From NCBI RefSeq assembly GCF_003385595.1, contig NZ_QNUE01000001.1, positions 411,635-475,634 of the forward strand: DNA of 64,000 nucleotides, in the 5' to 3' direction. Source of the DNA: Chryseobacterium flavum (lineage in GTDB: Bacteria; Bacteroidota; Bacteroidia; Flavobacteriales; Weeksellaceae). The translations under genes and the position numbers were made by a program. Positions within the stretch are counted from its first letter, which is position 1, and each line of letters opens with the position of its first letter. The notes below the pieces were generated by a model. The model made no database searches and had not been told where the DNA came from. It worked only from the letters and a program-made list of their open reading frames with translations. This document shows, piece by piece, positions 10,302-18,701 of this stretch.

Positions 10302-10320
10302 ATTCTTATTTAGAAAGAAT
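10302..10320. promoter_or_regulatory. Candidate metal-repressor operator
   Basis: A 19-bp inverted repeat, ATTCTT-7 nt-AAGAAT, directly adjoins the -7 element, inside the promoter spacer. Its size and place fit a Fur/DtxR-type operator of an iron-uptake gene. The regulator is inferred, not shown. Confidence 0.4.
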
Positions 10321-10393
10321 AAAAATAATAAGATATGAGATTTTCCCTATATTTCCTAAAACTTGCTTTTAGAAATCAGAGATTACAAAAAGT

Positions 10394-10428
10394 GTAGAAT
10401 CCCGGCCTTTACAGATCCGGGATTCTAC
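10394..10428 (-). terminator. Terminator after the efflux operon
   Basis: GTAGAATCCCGG (10394-10405) and CCGGGATTCTAC (10417-10428) form a perfect 12-bp stem. On the minus strand it follows the MFS gene stop and is followed by CTTTTTG. Confidence 0.75.
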
Positions 10429-10451
10429 TGGTGAAAAACAAGGTATTTTTT

Positions 10452-12044
10452 TTATACTGCAGGACCTGCAGCATCTTTTATTTCTTCCAATAATTTTTTC
10501 CTTTCGCGAAGTCTTCTTCTTGCGATGACAGATTTTCCTCCAAGAACTCTCACAAATCTGAAATACTGAAACCGTTTTGCTCCGAAATGATGGGTAGCAA
10601 TATAAATTAACACCCCAAATCCGACTAAAATAATATATCCGAAAATCTTTTTGGTGGCTATGATAATGGCATTAAGCTGAATAGTTTTCATATTAGCAGC
10701 TACATTCTGAGGGCTGACGGTCATTCCATCCATATAAACAGCGAGATCTCCTATTGCCATAACCTGAAAACGATACTGAAACCAGGCATAAAGTGTTGAA
10801 AAAATTCCTACGGCCAGGAAAGTTCTCCAAACCAATACAAGTCCGATGGCGGCCAGCATTTCATCCATTTCAAGCTTATCCAGCGTGTAAAACCAGACGG
10901 AAATAAACAGTGAACACATTCCATAACCTTTTAAAAACATAGGCAGATACCAGTTGTCATAACTGAACTCCAATACCATCGAAAAATACATGATAATGGC
11001 ATATCCGACCATTGCCGCAAAACCGGAAAAAATATACATTTTCAAAGGTTTTTCTTTCTTAAACCAGAAAATGGCAATGGCTCCGGCCAGAACAATTCCG
11101 GGGATCATCAGTAAACTCAGCCTTGTATTTGTCAATTGATCATACCCCAATACTCCCACTGCAAAAGTATTCTGAATAGAAGCTGTTCCTAAAAACATTC
11201 CTAACCAGAAAAGCATAAACAATCCGTGCTGTACATTATTTTTTGTGAAAATTTTAAATGATAGATAAGGACGTTTTAAAGTTAACTGACGGATGGAAAG
11301 CAATGCAAAACTCACAAAGGCTGTAATACTTGCATATATAATATTCTTCGAATTGAACCAGTCCTGCTGTCTTCCAAATGAGTAAACATAAGCAGAAAAC
11401 ATAAAAGTTGAAATGAAAAGCAAAATGCTTAACCAGTCAATATAATGTAAAGGAACTTTTAACGCAAAATATTTATCATGCATAAAAATCCAGTGTATCA
11501 AACCTAAAATAAAGCACAAAACTGCTGTAAACAGGTAAAACTGCTGCCAGTTATAAAGAAGAGCGAACTCTGCTGCATAATATGTAGCTACCTGGTTCAT
11601 TACAAGAACAAATGTATAGAAAGCTCCATAAAATATACCACGGTTCCCTATCATAACCATTAATGGCAGGAACAACTCTATGGTGACCATCATCTTCATA
11701 AAGCCTATCAATAAAGAAGTAAATATGAAGATCATTGGCTGTAAAGTAGTCCCGTTCACATAACTCAGCAGTCCTAAAAGGATCAAAAGTAAAACCATCT
11801 TGTCTCTTACTTTGAATCTCATTTTAATTCTGAGAACCACAGGCATACAGGCTCCCATTCCTATGGTTGTCGCGTAGTTTGCCCACATAAAATATTCTGT
11901 CATGGCACCGGTACCGCTTACCAGAGAACTGATATTTCCCGTGTATACCCCACCAATAGGCATTACCACGGCAAGCAGTAATACAATCAGCAGCAGCTGT
12001 ACGGGTTTCGGTACCCAGTCGCTATATAATCCTTTGTTGTACAT
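10452..12044 (-). CDS. MFS efflux transporter, 14-TM type, inner-membrane pump
   Basis: 530 residues when started at the ATG at 12044 (MYNKGLYSDWVPKP); a longer in-frame start at 12119 would add 25 residues lying in an intercistronic repeat, so it was not used. About 14 hydrophobic segments are visible, beginning with LLLIVLLLAVVMPIGG. With the HlyD-like adaptor and TolC-like channel encoded just upstream it should form a drug:H+ export system spanning both membranes, in the style of EmrAB-TolC. Members of this group in flavobacteria have often been mislabelled as beta-carotene monooxygenases. A basic, arginine-rich C-terminal tail is present. Confidence 0.85.
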   Translation of the reverse strand: MYNKGLYSDWVPKPVQLLLIVLLLAVVMPIGGVYTGNISSLVSGTGAMTEYFMWANYATTIGMGACMPVVLRIKMRFKVRDKMVLLLILLGLLSYVNGTTLQPMIFIFTSLLIGFMKMMVTIELFLPLMVMIGNRGIFYGAFYTFVLVMNQVATYYAAEFALLYNWQQFYLFTAVLCFILGLIHWIFMHDKYFALKVPLHYIDWLSILLFISTFMFSAYVYSFGRQQDWFNSKNIIYASITAFVSFALLSIRQLTLKRPYLSFKIFTKNNVQHGLFMLFWLGMFLGTASIQNTFAVGVLGYDQLTNTRLSLLMIPGIVLAGAIAIFWFKKEKPLKMYIFSGFAAMVGYAIIMYFSMVLEFSYDNWYLPMFLKGYGMCSLFISVWFYTLDKLEMDEMLAAIGLVLVWRTFLAVGIFSTLYAWFQYRFQVMAIGDLAVYMDGMTVSPQNVAANMKTIQLNAIIIATKKIFGYIILVGFGVLIYIATHHFGAKRFQYFRFVRVLGGKSVIARRRLRERKKLLEEIKDAAGPAV

Positions 12045-12068
12045 GATTTTTTTTAGATAACAGATTTC

Positions 12069-12142
12069 AGATATCAGCCCCAGCAGACCTCGAACATTTA
12101 GCCTTAGCTTTCCATACACATAATGTCTGGTGTCTGATATCT
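12069..12142. repeat. Imperfect inverted repeat between the adaptor and pump genes
   Basis: AGATATCAG (12069-12077) and CTGATATCT (12134-12142) are exact reverse complements and the similarity continues inwards (CAGCAGAC against GTCTGGTG). The element fills the 105-bp gap between the HlyD and MFS genes. It may be a dispersed intergenic repeat or an mRNA processing/stability hairpin. Confidence 0.45.
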
Positions 12143-12149
12143 TCCATCT

Positions 12150-13268
12150 TTAGTCTTTATTAATATTCACATTCATGTTCATTCCTGCACTGAGCTTTTC
12201 CAGATCTTCTTTTTTGTTAGAAGCTGTAAACTCAATTCTTACAGGAATTCTCTGCTGTACTTTGATGAAATTTCCTGTAGAGTTATCAGTAGGTACGCTG
12301 GAATATTTCGATCCTGTAGCTGCTGAAACAGCTGTAACAACACCTTCAAATTTCTGTCCTCCTAAAGCATCAGCAGTCATTATCATTTTTTCCCCGATTT
12401 TAATGTTCGGCATCTGGCTTTCCAGGAAGTTGGCTGTTACCCATTTTTGCCCGTTCAGTACAATAGTAGCCACCTGCTGCCCGGGTTGGATCAATTGTCC
12501 CTCAGAAATTGTTCTTCGTCCCATCACTCCATCATACGGAGCTGTAATTACAGTATAAGAAAGATTAATCCTTGCCATATCCAGCGCAGATTTTGTTCTT
12601 TTAATCTCTGCATCATTGATGCCTAATCTGCTTTTTACTTCCGTAGTGGAAAGGCTGGCAGACTGTTTTTGATTCACCAGGGTTTCATAAGCTGCTTTTT
12701 GAGCGTCATATTCAGTTTTTACCTGATCATACTGTTGTCTGGTAACGGCCTCAGCAGCCAAAAGATTTTTGTATCGGTTTAAATTCTGCTCGGCATTCCA
12801 TAGTCTTGCTTTTGCTCCTGCAATATTAGACTGCATAACATTAATATTGTTGGAAACCGTATTCACAGAAGAACCTGTTGCCGCTTTTTGCGCCACCGCA
12901 TTCTGGTAAGCAGCTTCTGCCTGTCCAAGCTGTGTAAGAATTTCACGGTCATCCAGAATAACCAGCGTATCGCCTTTTTTTACGTGCTGATGTTCAATGA
13001 ACTTAATTTCCTTGATATATGCCGAAACCCTTGTATTGATAGGATTGATAAATTCCTCTACCTGTGCTGCTTCCGTATAGGTTTTGTTTCCGATATGGAA
13101 ATATTCACGGATTAACCAGAATAATCCGAAACCGATTACCAGAAAAACGATGATATTGGAAATGATGGCTCTTACCTTATTCGTTTTATTTTTCTTTTTC
13201 TTATTTTCCGCAGCAGAAGTTGCAGGAGTTGGTGTTGTATTTTGAGTAGTTTGTTCCTTGTTTTCCAT
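12150..13268 (-). CDS. HlyD/EmrA-family periplasmic adaptor of efflux pump
   Basis: 372 residues. A Pro/Thr/Ala-rich cytoplasmic N-terminus and a basic stretch (KKKKNKTNK) precede one transmembrane segment (IISNIIVFLVIGFGLFWLI, residues about 34-53). The periplasmic part has the biotinyl-lipoyl-like half-motif (VKKGDTLVILDDREILTQLG), a long coiled-coil hairpin rich in Ala/Gln (residues about 110-210), and the returning half (TVITAPYDGVMGRRTISEGQ). It bridges the MFS pump and TolC channel of the same operon. The gene lies 23 bp after the tolC-like gene. Confidence 0.93.
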   Translation of the reverse strand: MENKEQTTQNTTPTPATSAAENKKKKNKTNKVRAIISNIIVFLVIGFGLFWLIREYFHIGNKTYTEAAQVEEFINPINTRVSAYIKEIKFIEHQHVKKGDTLVILDDREILTQLGQAEAAYQNAVAQKAATGSSVNTVSNNINVMQSNIAGAKARLWNAEQNLNRYKNLLAAEAVTRQQYDQVKTEYDAQKAAYETLVNQKQSASLSTTEVKSRLGINDAEIKRTKSALDMARINLSYTVITAPYDGVMGRRTISEGQLIQPGQQVATIVLNGQKWVTANFLESQMPNIKIGEKMIMTADALGGQKFEGVVTAVSAATGSKYSSVPTDNSTGNFIKVQQRIPVRIEFTASNKKEDLEKLSAGMNMNVNINKD

Positions 13269-13291
13269 TGTGTTATTTTCAGTTTTAAAGA

Positions 13292-14602
13292 TTAAAGTGT
13301 TCCTGTAGATTTCAAAAGGTTGTAATACTGATACAAAACATTGATTTCAGCATTGGCATAATCAAGTTCTGACTGCAGTTTCTGGTTCTGGGCATCAATC
13401 ATTTCTGCCTGCACAGCCAGTTGATTCAGATATTTAGCTTCTGTAATCTTATAGTTTTCTTCCGCCAGTCTTTTAGAATCGTTCAGGATATCAGCTTGTT
13501 GAATTGCTTCCTGATATTTTGTATAGGCTGCATTTACTCCCATATCCACATTCTGCTGCACCAGAATCATCGCATCATTCGCCTGATTCTTTTGCAACTC
13601 TCCTAATTTTACTTTCTCTTTCGTTTTATAAAGGGTATCAATATTGTAACTCAAAGAAATTCCGGTCTGCCAGCCTCCTGAATACATATCCAGCACAGGA
13701 TTTCTTGTCGTGATTGGTCTTTGCAGTGTATATCCACCGAATCCGGCGACAGTGGGTGCATTATCCGTTTTGATGATCTCAATATTCTTATCTGCCACAG
13801 CGATGTTCTTTTGAGCCGATTTCAGCAGCGGGTGGCTTTCATGAGCAAGATCTGTATAATAATCTATCCCTATTCCGGATTCTTTGTTTTCTAAACTTTC
13901 TGTAGGAAGAATCTCGGTGTCAGAAGGTAAACCCAGAGCAATATTCAGATTATAATTAAGGATTTTTTTATTGTTTGAAAGGGTTAAAATTCCCTGATCC
14001 AGATTTTTAATGGCTAATTCTCCACGGATTACTTCATTTCTTGTTACCATCCCCTGCTGATAAAACTTCTGGATATTTTTAAGACGTTCCTGGGCCAGTT
14101 TTTTGTTATTCTGAAATACTTCTTCCTGATTTTGAATTTTATAGATATCCAGATAATTGGAAATCACTAAAAATTTTACATCCTGTTTGTTTTTCTCAAG
14201 ATCCAGCTCGGAAAGCTGCTCACGAAGTCCTGCCATTTCAATAGACTTATTTACCAATCCTCCTTTGAAGATCAGCTGGGTTGCCTGTACTGCATATGAA
14301 CTTCCATAATGAGGCATGGGAACATTTGTAGAATTTGAAAAGTCCTTATCGATTGCTACGGCATCTCCTAAATAGAACTGGCTTGTAGAAGCCGTGATTG
14401 CAGGAAGTTTCTGAAGTTTGGCAACATGTATATTCTGCTTTGCAATATCAATATTCTGTGCAGAAACCTTAAGCTGCTGATGATTCCGAACAGCGAGTTC
14501 CGCCACCTCACCTGCGGTCATCTGCCTGATCTGTTGTGAAAAAAACAGCGCAGGAAAAGCTGCTATCACAAGTGATAGTGCTGTTTTTATTTTCTTTGTC
14601 AT
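13292..14602 (-). CDS. TolC-family outer-membrane efflux protein
   Basis: 436 residues with a signal peptide (LSLVIAAFPALFFSQ). Two repeats of the TolC/OEP fold are visible as long amphipathic helices (NIDIAKQNIHVAKLQKLPAI and NIAVADKNIEIIKTDNAP), with the conserved proline after the leucine/lysine helix in each. It forms the outer-membrane channel for the adaptor and pump encoded downstream. A well-formed promoter (TTTG, 19 nt, TAACTTTG) lies immediately upstream, so transcription of the three pump genes probably starts here. Confidence 0.93.
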   Translation of the reverse strand: MTKKIKTALSLVIAAFPALFFSQQIRQMTAGEVAELAVRNHQQLKVSAQNIDIAKQNIHVAKLQKLPAITASTSQFYLGDAVAIDKDFSNSTNVPMPHYGSSYAVQATQLIFKGGLVNKSIEMAGLREQLSELDLEKNKQDVKFLVISNYLDIYKIQNQEEVFQNNKKLAQERLKNIQKFYQQGMVTRNEVIRGELAIKNLDQGILTLSNNKKILNYNLNIALGLPSDTEILPTESLENKESGIGIDYYTDLAHESHPLLKSAQKNIAVADKNIEIIKTDNAPTVAGFGGYTLQRPITTRNPVLDMYSGGWQTGISLSYNIDTLYKTKEKVKLGELQKNQANDAMILVQQNVDMGVNAAYTKYQEAIQQADILNDSKRLAEENYKITEAKYLNQLAVQAEMIDAQNQKLQSELDYANAEINVLYQYYNLLKSTGTL

Positions 14603-14623
14603 TGTACCTTGTTTTTACAGTGG

Positions 14624-14654
14624 CAAAGTTAGGTCAACAACAAAATCAATCAAA
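14624..14654 (-). promoter_or_regulatory. Promoter of the tolC-adaptor-MFS operon
   Basis: Read on the minus strand: TTTG (14654-14651), a 19-nt spacer, and TAACTTTG (14631-14624). This is the full Bacteroidota -33/-7 arrangement. The -7 ends 21 nt before the ATG at 14602. Confidence 0.75.
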
Positions 14655-14679
14655 TGTTTGATTTTTGGAAAAAGATGTT
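14648..14679. promoter_or_regulatory. Candidate AraC-family operator of the efflux operon
   Basis: An inverted repeat AATCAAA-TG-TTTGATT (14648-14663) overlaps the -33 element, and ATGTT occurs twice with 21-bp spacing (14654 and 14675), two helical turns as expected for tandem AraC-type half-sites. The neighbouring AraC regulator is the likely ligand; this is inference. Confidence 0.45.
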
Positions 14680-14692
14680 CAAATGTAAGATT

Positions 14693-15538
14693 TTAGTTTT
14701 CGAACTGATGTCTGTACTGTGTAGGGCTTACCTCAAGATGCTTCTTAAAAAAATGAGAAAATGAGTATTGATCGCTGAATCCGAGAATAGAGGAAATCTC
14801 CGAAACCGGTTTATTGGAAGAGTTTAAGAGCACTTTCGCTTCATTAATCACAATTAAAGCAATGATCTGACTTGCAGATTTTCCCGTGATGGTCTTTACT
14901 ACAGAAGAAAGATGTCTGGTTGTAATTGACTGCCGTTCGGCGTAAAACTCAACAGTTCTTTCAGTAAGATGATGCTCTGCAAGGTCTGTAAGAAAGACAA
15001 ATACAATTTCTTCCTGTCTGGACATCTGGTTCATAGAGCTGTTATCCTCCTTGGAAATAATTCCTGCCATCTGATAGCAGAAAACAGAAAAAAGGTGCTC
15101 TACCATTTCCTTCTTATAAAGCATTTCGGTATCAGAATCCAGGATATATTTCAGGAAATTGACACTTTTCCATACGACTTCCATTTCATCTTCAGGAAAA
15201 GGAACTCCTTTATTCATCTGCTGTCTGAAATACCGATAGGTAATCAAACGGTTAAATTTTAAGGATAAAGCAGAAATAAATTCTCTTTTATAAGAAACCA
15301 TTCTCGACTGAAAATCATCAGTTACTCCCACCACTTCATAAATAGTTTGCGGATCGGTTACCATAAACATGTTGGCAGAAACTTCCAGATCACTGAAATG
15401 CTGGCGAAGCTTTATAGTTCCTGATTTAATAAATATAAATGCAGGATTTTCGGGACGAAACGGTTTACCCACAGCTATTCGCTCGAAAATATTCCGTTCC
15501 GTAAAAATATCAACGCCAAATTTTTCCAGGGCAGACAT
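14693..15538 (-). CDS. AraC-family transcriptional regulator of the efflux operon
   Basis: 281 residues. The N-terminal half has a cupin-like sensor region; the C-terminal about 100 residues contain two helix-turn-helix units. The second shows the family signature ISSILGFSDQYSFSHFFKKH followed by SPTQYRHQF. The gene is directly upstream of, and co-oriented with, tolC, adaptor and pump genes, with a separate promoter between. The likely role is ligand-dependent control of that operon. The inducer is unknown. Confidence 0.92.
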   Translation of the reverse strand: MSALEKFGVDIFTERNIFERIAVGKPFRPENPAFIFIKSGTIKLRQHFSDLEVSANMFMVTDPQTIYEVVGVTDDFQSRMVSYKREFISALSLKFNRLITYRYFRQQMNKGVPFPEDEMEVVWKSVNFLKYILDSDTEMLYKKEMVEHLFSVFCYQMAGIISKEDNSSMNQMSRQEEIVFVFLTDLAEHHLTERTVEFYAERQSITTRHLSSVVKTITGKSASQIIALIVINEAKVLLNSSNKPVSEISSILGFSDQYSFSHFFKKHLEVSPTQYRHQFEN

Positions 15539-15618
15539 AAGACAAATGTAAGCAATCTTATCACTGATGACAAAATTTTATTATTTTAGCGATTATCCAA
15601 TTCCTTATTTATATTGAT

Positions 15619-16092
15619 ATGAGAAAGGTTGACTTATTATTTGCAGAATACAGTAAGAGCCATAGAAACGCAACCAACAAACTTATTCACTGGATCTGCG
15701 TTCCTTTCATCTTCTGGACAATCCTCGGCTTTATATCTCTTATTCCCTCCCCTCATTTTTGTATTTACTATTTTGGATGTATCAGCATCACCAGCCTTAT
15801 TATAGTTTCACTGATCACCTTATTTTATGTAAGACTTTCTTTACTGATCAGTATTATAATGGTTTTTGCAATGCTTGTTATGGAACATTTTATTTACCTG
15901 ACCAATGTCAGTATGGAAAAACAGTCATGGATTATCTACCTTTCGATCTTTATTATCACCTGGATATTACAGTTTATCGGACATAAAATCGAAAGACAAA
16001 AGCCTTCTTTTCTGAAGGATCTGCAATTTTTGCTTATTGGTCCTATCTGGTTATTAAGCTTTATCCTTAAGAAAACAGGGATCAGATATTAA
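15619..16092 (+). CDS. DUF962/Mpo1-like membrane protein
   Basis: 157 residues, about four transmembrane segments. The conserved family pattern is present: an N-terminal FAEYSKSHRNATNKLIHWIC (H, N, K, H) and a later FIGHKIERQKPSFLKDL. In yeast the relative Mpo1 is an Fe(II)-dependent dioxygenase acting on 2-hydroxy fatty acids; bacterial members are mostly uncharacterised. The histidines that would bind iron are retained. It is transcribed towards the DUF2891 gene and the two coding ends overlap by 4 bp. Confidence 0.85.
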   Translation: MRKVDLLFAEYSKSHRNATNKLIHWICVPFIFWTILGFISLIPSPHFCIYYFGCISITSLIIVSLITLFYVRLSLLISIIMVFAMLVMEHFIYLTNVSMEKQSWIIYLSIFIITWILQFIGHKIERQKPSFLKDLQFLLIGPIWLLSFILKKTGIRY

Positions 16093-17156
16093 TCTTCCAG
16101 TGCATAAACCGCAAAACTGGCCAGCCAATGATCTCCTCCGTAATTTCCCTGGAAAAGCAGCGGCAAACCGTTAGCCAGGAATACATCTGCCTTCTTCCTG
16201 AAGCTTTTCTTCAGCGGATGATTGGCAGGAAGGGCATTTGAAATCCCTTTCATACACCATGCCTTGGAAAAAGACAATCCCACCAGGTGAACCGTCTGAT
16301 AATCGCTCAGATCACTTACCACCGGAATTTTTTCAATATTCTCCAGACTTCTTTTTTCGTAGAAAGCATTCAGCCATTGCACAAATTCTTTCTGAGGAAG
16401 GACTCTACGCATCAGATCTGCAATTTCAAGGCTTGGCGAAAAGAAATCCGATCCGTCCGGCTCCAGATATGCAGGTGTTTTCTGGTCCTTTAAGTAAAAA
16501 TATTTAGCTTTTTCTATCAGTTGATTTTCGAACTCTTTATCTTTATTAGCTCTTGCCCAATCTATAGCAAAAGCCATAGCAAATGCGGTATTCGGATGAA
16601 CTCCGGTTCTGTTGGGATAGGTTTGTTTTGGAAGATACGTTTTCCAGGATTTGAGGATCTGATCTGTTAATGGTTTCAGACTCTGGTGCCATGTTTTAGC
16701 TTTCGGATGATCCCAGTTGGTGAGTTCTTCATCCAGTTTTAATATCCACGCCCAGCCGTAAGTTCTTTCGAAAGTTCCTGTCAGCTGATATTTTGTAAAA
16801 TAGTCTGCCTCTGTCTGCAGCTTATCTTTCTGAAATGATTCATCCAGAATTTTTTCAATCTCCTTAGCATTGGAGAGATTGGGTTTTGTTTTCAAAAGTC
16901 TTGTCAGCATCCAATGTCCGTGAACGGAGCTATGCCAGTCGAAACATCCATAAAAACTGGGATGGAGATCTTTCGGTGTCAAAGGAACTTCGCCTGCATT
17001 ATTGATGATATGCGCCGTTTTATTAGGATATTCCTGATTGATGCAGTGAAGGGGTTTATCGGAAAGCTTCATTGCCATTTCGTCTGTAAGTTTCGGAGCT
17101 TCCTGGGCATACATCAGCAATGGAGAAAACACAAATGCTAAAAGACTTTTTTTCAT
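16089..17156 (-). CDS. DUF2891 domain protein, secreted
   Basis: 355 residues with a signal peptide (SLLAFVFSPLLMYAQ), so it should act in the periplasm or beyond. The family signature HPSFYGCFDWHSSVHGHW lies near residue 65. The all-helical pattern and repeated WH/W motifs resemble (alpha/alpha) barrel glycosidase-like folds, but no enzyme activity is established for the family. It is a single gene, converging with the DUF962 gene. Confidence 0.85.
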   Translation of the reverse strand: MKKSLLAFVFSPLLMYAQEAPKLTDEMAMKLSDKPLHCINQEYPNKTAHIINNAGEVPLTPKDLHPSFYGCFDWHSSVHGHWMLTRLLKTKPNLSNAKEIEKILDESFQKDKLQTEADYFTKYQLTGTFERTYGWAWILKLDEELTNWDHPKAKTWHQSLKPLTDQILKSWKTYLPKQTYPNRTGVHPNTAFAMAFAIDWARANKDKEFENQLIEKAKYFYLKDQKTPAYLEPDGSDFFSPSLEIADLMRRVLPQKEFVQWLNAFYEKRSLENIEKIPVVSDLSDYQTVHLVGLSFSKAWCMKGISNALPANHPLKKSFRKKADVFLANGLPLLFQGNYGGDHWLASFAVYALED

Positions 17157-17291
17157 GTATTAAAAATAAAGATAATTCAAACTCCATACAACTTTTAGAG
17201 AGATTAATGCATCTTTAAGGTATATAAGCCTTACTTCCAAATTTTAAAACATTTCAAGCATACTTTTTGCTAATACTTAAAAAAACTATTC

Positions 17292-18146
17292 ATGGGAAAA
17301 TTAATTTTACCTCTATTCTTTCTTGTTTTTATTAATTGCAGTAACCCGGGAGCTGATAAACAACCGCTAAATGCTGACCTGATGGAAGCTATTGCATCTA
17401 AAAATGAGTTACCTCCACCTCCGGCCGAAGTTTCAAAAATATCTTCAACATCAGCTATAAGGGCACAAAAAAATACCGATACCATTTCCAGAAAAATAAT
17501 TAAAAACGGGGAAATGCGAATTCAGGTGGGAGAAATCAAAAAAGCACAGAATCAGGTCAATGATATCATAAAAAAGAATCAGGCTTACATTGAGAAAGAA
17601 CAATTTCAAAATACAGATATGGATGATAATCTGAATCTGACAATCCGGGTTCCGCATAAAAATTTTGATGCGCTCATTAATTCATTTTCAGATGGGATTG
17701 GGTCGGTTCTTTCAAAAAACATTTCATCCAATGATGTCACTGAAGAATATACTGATGTTTCCATAAAACTGGCCAATAAAAAAATTTATCTGGAAAAATA
17801 TCGTGATATGCTTAAGAGTGCCGCCACTACAAAAGACATTTTAGAAATCCAGGAGAATATCCGTGAACTGGAAGATGAGATTGACGTTGCTGAAGGCAGG
17901 CTCCGCTTTATTGATGACCGGGTAAATTACAGTACATTACAATTAAGCTTATACAAAGAAAAAATAAGAAGTTCAGCAACTTCCAAAATAGGCTTTGGAA
18001 GCAGATTTATTGATTCCCTCACAGAAGGCTGGAACAGCTTTGTAAGCTTTTTACTTGGTATGATCTCCCTGTGGCCTTTCTTTTTGTTAATTCCATTTAT
18101 TGTTTTTCTATGGAGGAAATGGAAGTCGCACAAAAAGAAAGCTTAA
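17292..18146 (+). CDS. DUF4349 domain lipoprotein
   Basis: 284 residues. A lipoprotein signal ends at the cysteine in VFINCSN (residue 17). The central part (residues about 70-230) is the DUF4349 domain, seen as IKNGEMRIQVGEI, TEEYTDVSIKLANKK and a coiled coil (ILEIQENIRELEDEIDVAEG). A transmembrane segment near residues 255-275 is followed by basic residues. The membrane topology suggests an envelope protein; its function is not known. It ends in a hairpin shared with the convergent downstream gene. Confidence 0.88.
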   Translation: MGKLILPLFFLVFINCSNPGADKQPLNADLMEAIASKNELPPPPAEVSKISSTSAIRAQKNTDTISRKIIKNGEMRIQVGEIKKAQNQVNDIIKKNQAYIEKEQFQNTDMDDNLNLTIRVPHKNFDALINSFSDGIGSVLSKNISSNDVTEEYTDVSIKLANKKIYLEKYRDMLKSAATTKDILEIQENIRELEDEIDVAEGRLRFIDDRVNYSTLQLSLYKEKIRSSATSKIGFGSRFIDSLTEGWNSFVSFLLGMISLWPFFLLIPFIVFLWRKWKSHKKKA

Positions 18147-18179
18147 ACATAAAACAGACTTCAAATAATTTTATATAAA

Positions 18180-18207
18180 AATCCGGGCATTTGCGGATGT
18201 CCGGATT
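18180..18207. terminator. Bidirectional hairpin between convergent genes
   Basis: AATCCGG-G-CAT and ATG-T-CCGGATT pair around a 6-nt loop (one G-U pair). It lies between the stops of the DUF4349 gene and the convergent 125-residue gene. Confidence 0.6.
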
Positions 18208-18227
18208 CTTACTGCATTATCATTCAT

Positions 18228-18605
18228 TTAAATCTTAAAATGATCTTTAATGGTTTCCAAAACTTTTTCCTCAGACATTTGCTGAGAGGTTCCTAGTGTA
18301 ACTTTCAGATCTCTGAACTGTGCCGTATCGTGAAGAAAATGTTTTAGTTCTTCCTGTGTAACACCAGGACCTGTAATGTAGAGTTCCTGGGTATTGGTCA
18401 ATAAATGTTCAACTTCTTTAAAAAACTTATTCCTGTTTGTGATTTCAGCATTGTTTCCTGCATTTTCACTGGAATTACCATGCTGTATTTCAGCTTTTAC
18501 AGGTTTACACAGATAAAATTCAGAAACATTTTGTGCATCATGATTTTTTGCAACAATAGCTTTCTCCGTATCAATCCATATTCCTGCTAATTTTTTATCA
18601 GACAT
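18228..18605 (-). CDS. Small cytosolic protein resembling the C-terminal domain of eRF1-like proteins
   Basis: 125 residues, no signal peptide or membrane segment. It opens with KLAGIWIDTEKAIVAK and later has FFKEVEHLL followed by LYITGPGVTQEELKHFL, a strand-loop-helix pattern reminiscent of the eRF1/Dom34 domain 3 and of the bacterial BaeRF group. The likeness is from the pattern only. It is a monocistronic gene, and its function is unknown. Confidence 0.65.
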   Translation of the reverse strand: MSDKKLAGIWIDTEKAIVAKNHDAQNVSEFYLCKPVKAEIQHGNSSENAGNNAEITNRNKFFKEVEHLLTNTQELYITGPGVTQEELKHFLHDTAQFRDLKVTLGTSQQMSEEKVLETIKDHFKI

Positions 18606-18701
18606 GATTTATTTTTTTAAGGTTATGTACTGTAAAAAACAAGAATGGTGCAAATAGCACGTTAACAGGTGTTAAATGTATTTTTAAACAAATACTGTTA
18701 T

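Noticed and set aside
10452..12044. Beta-carotene monooxygenase for the MFS gene
   Set aside because: The protein is an evident 14-helix transporter in an efflux operon; the enzyme name sometimes given to relatives is not supported.
12175..12558. Antisense open frame inside the HlyD-like gene
   Set aside because: No family features, composition dictated by the strong gene on the opposite strand, no promoter or start context.
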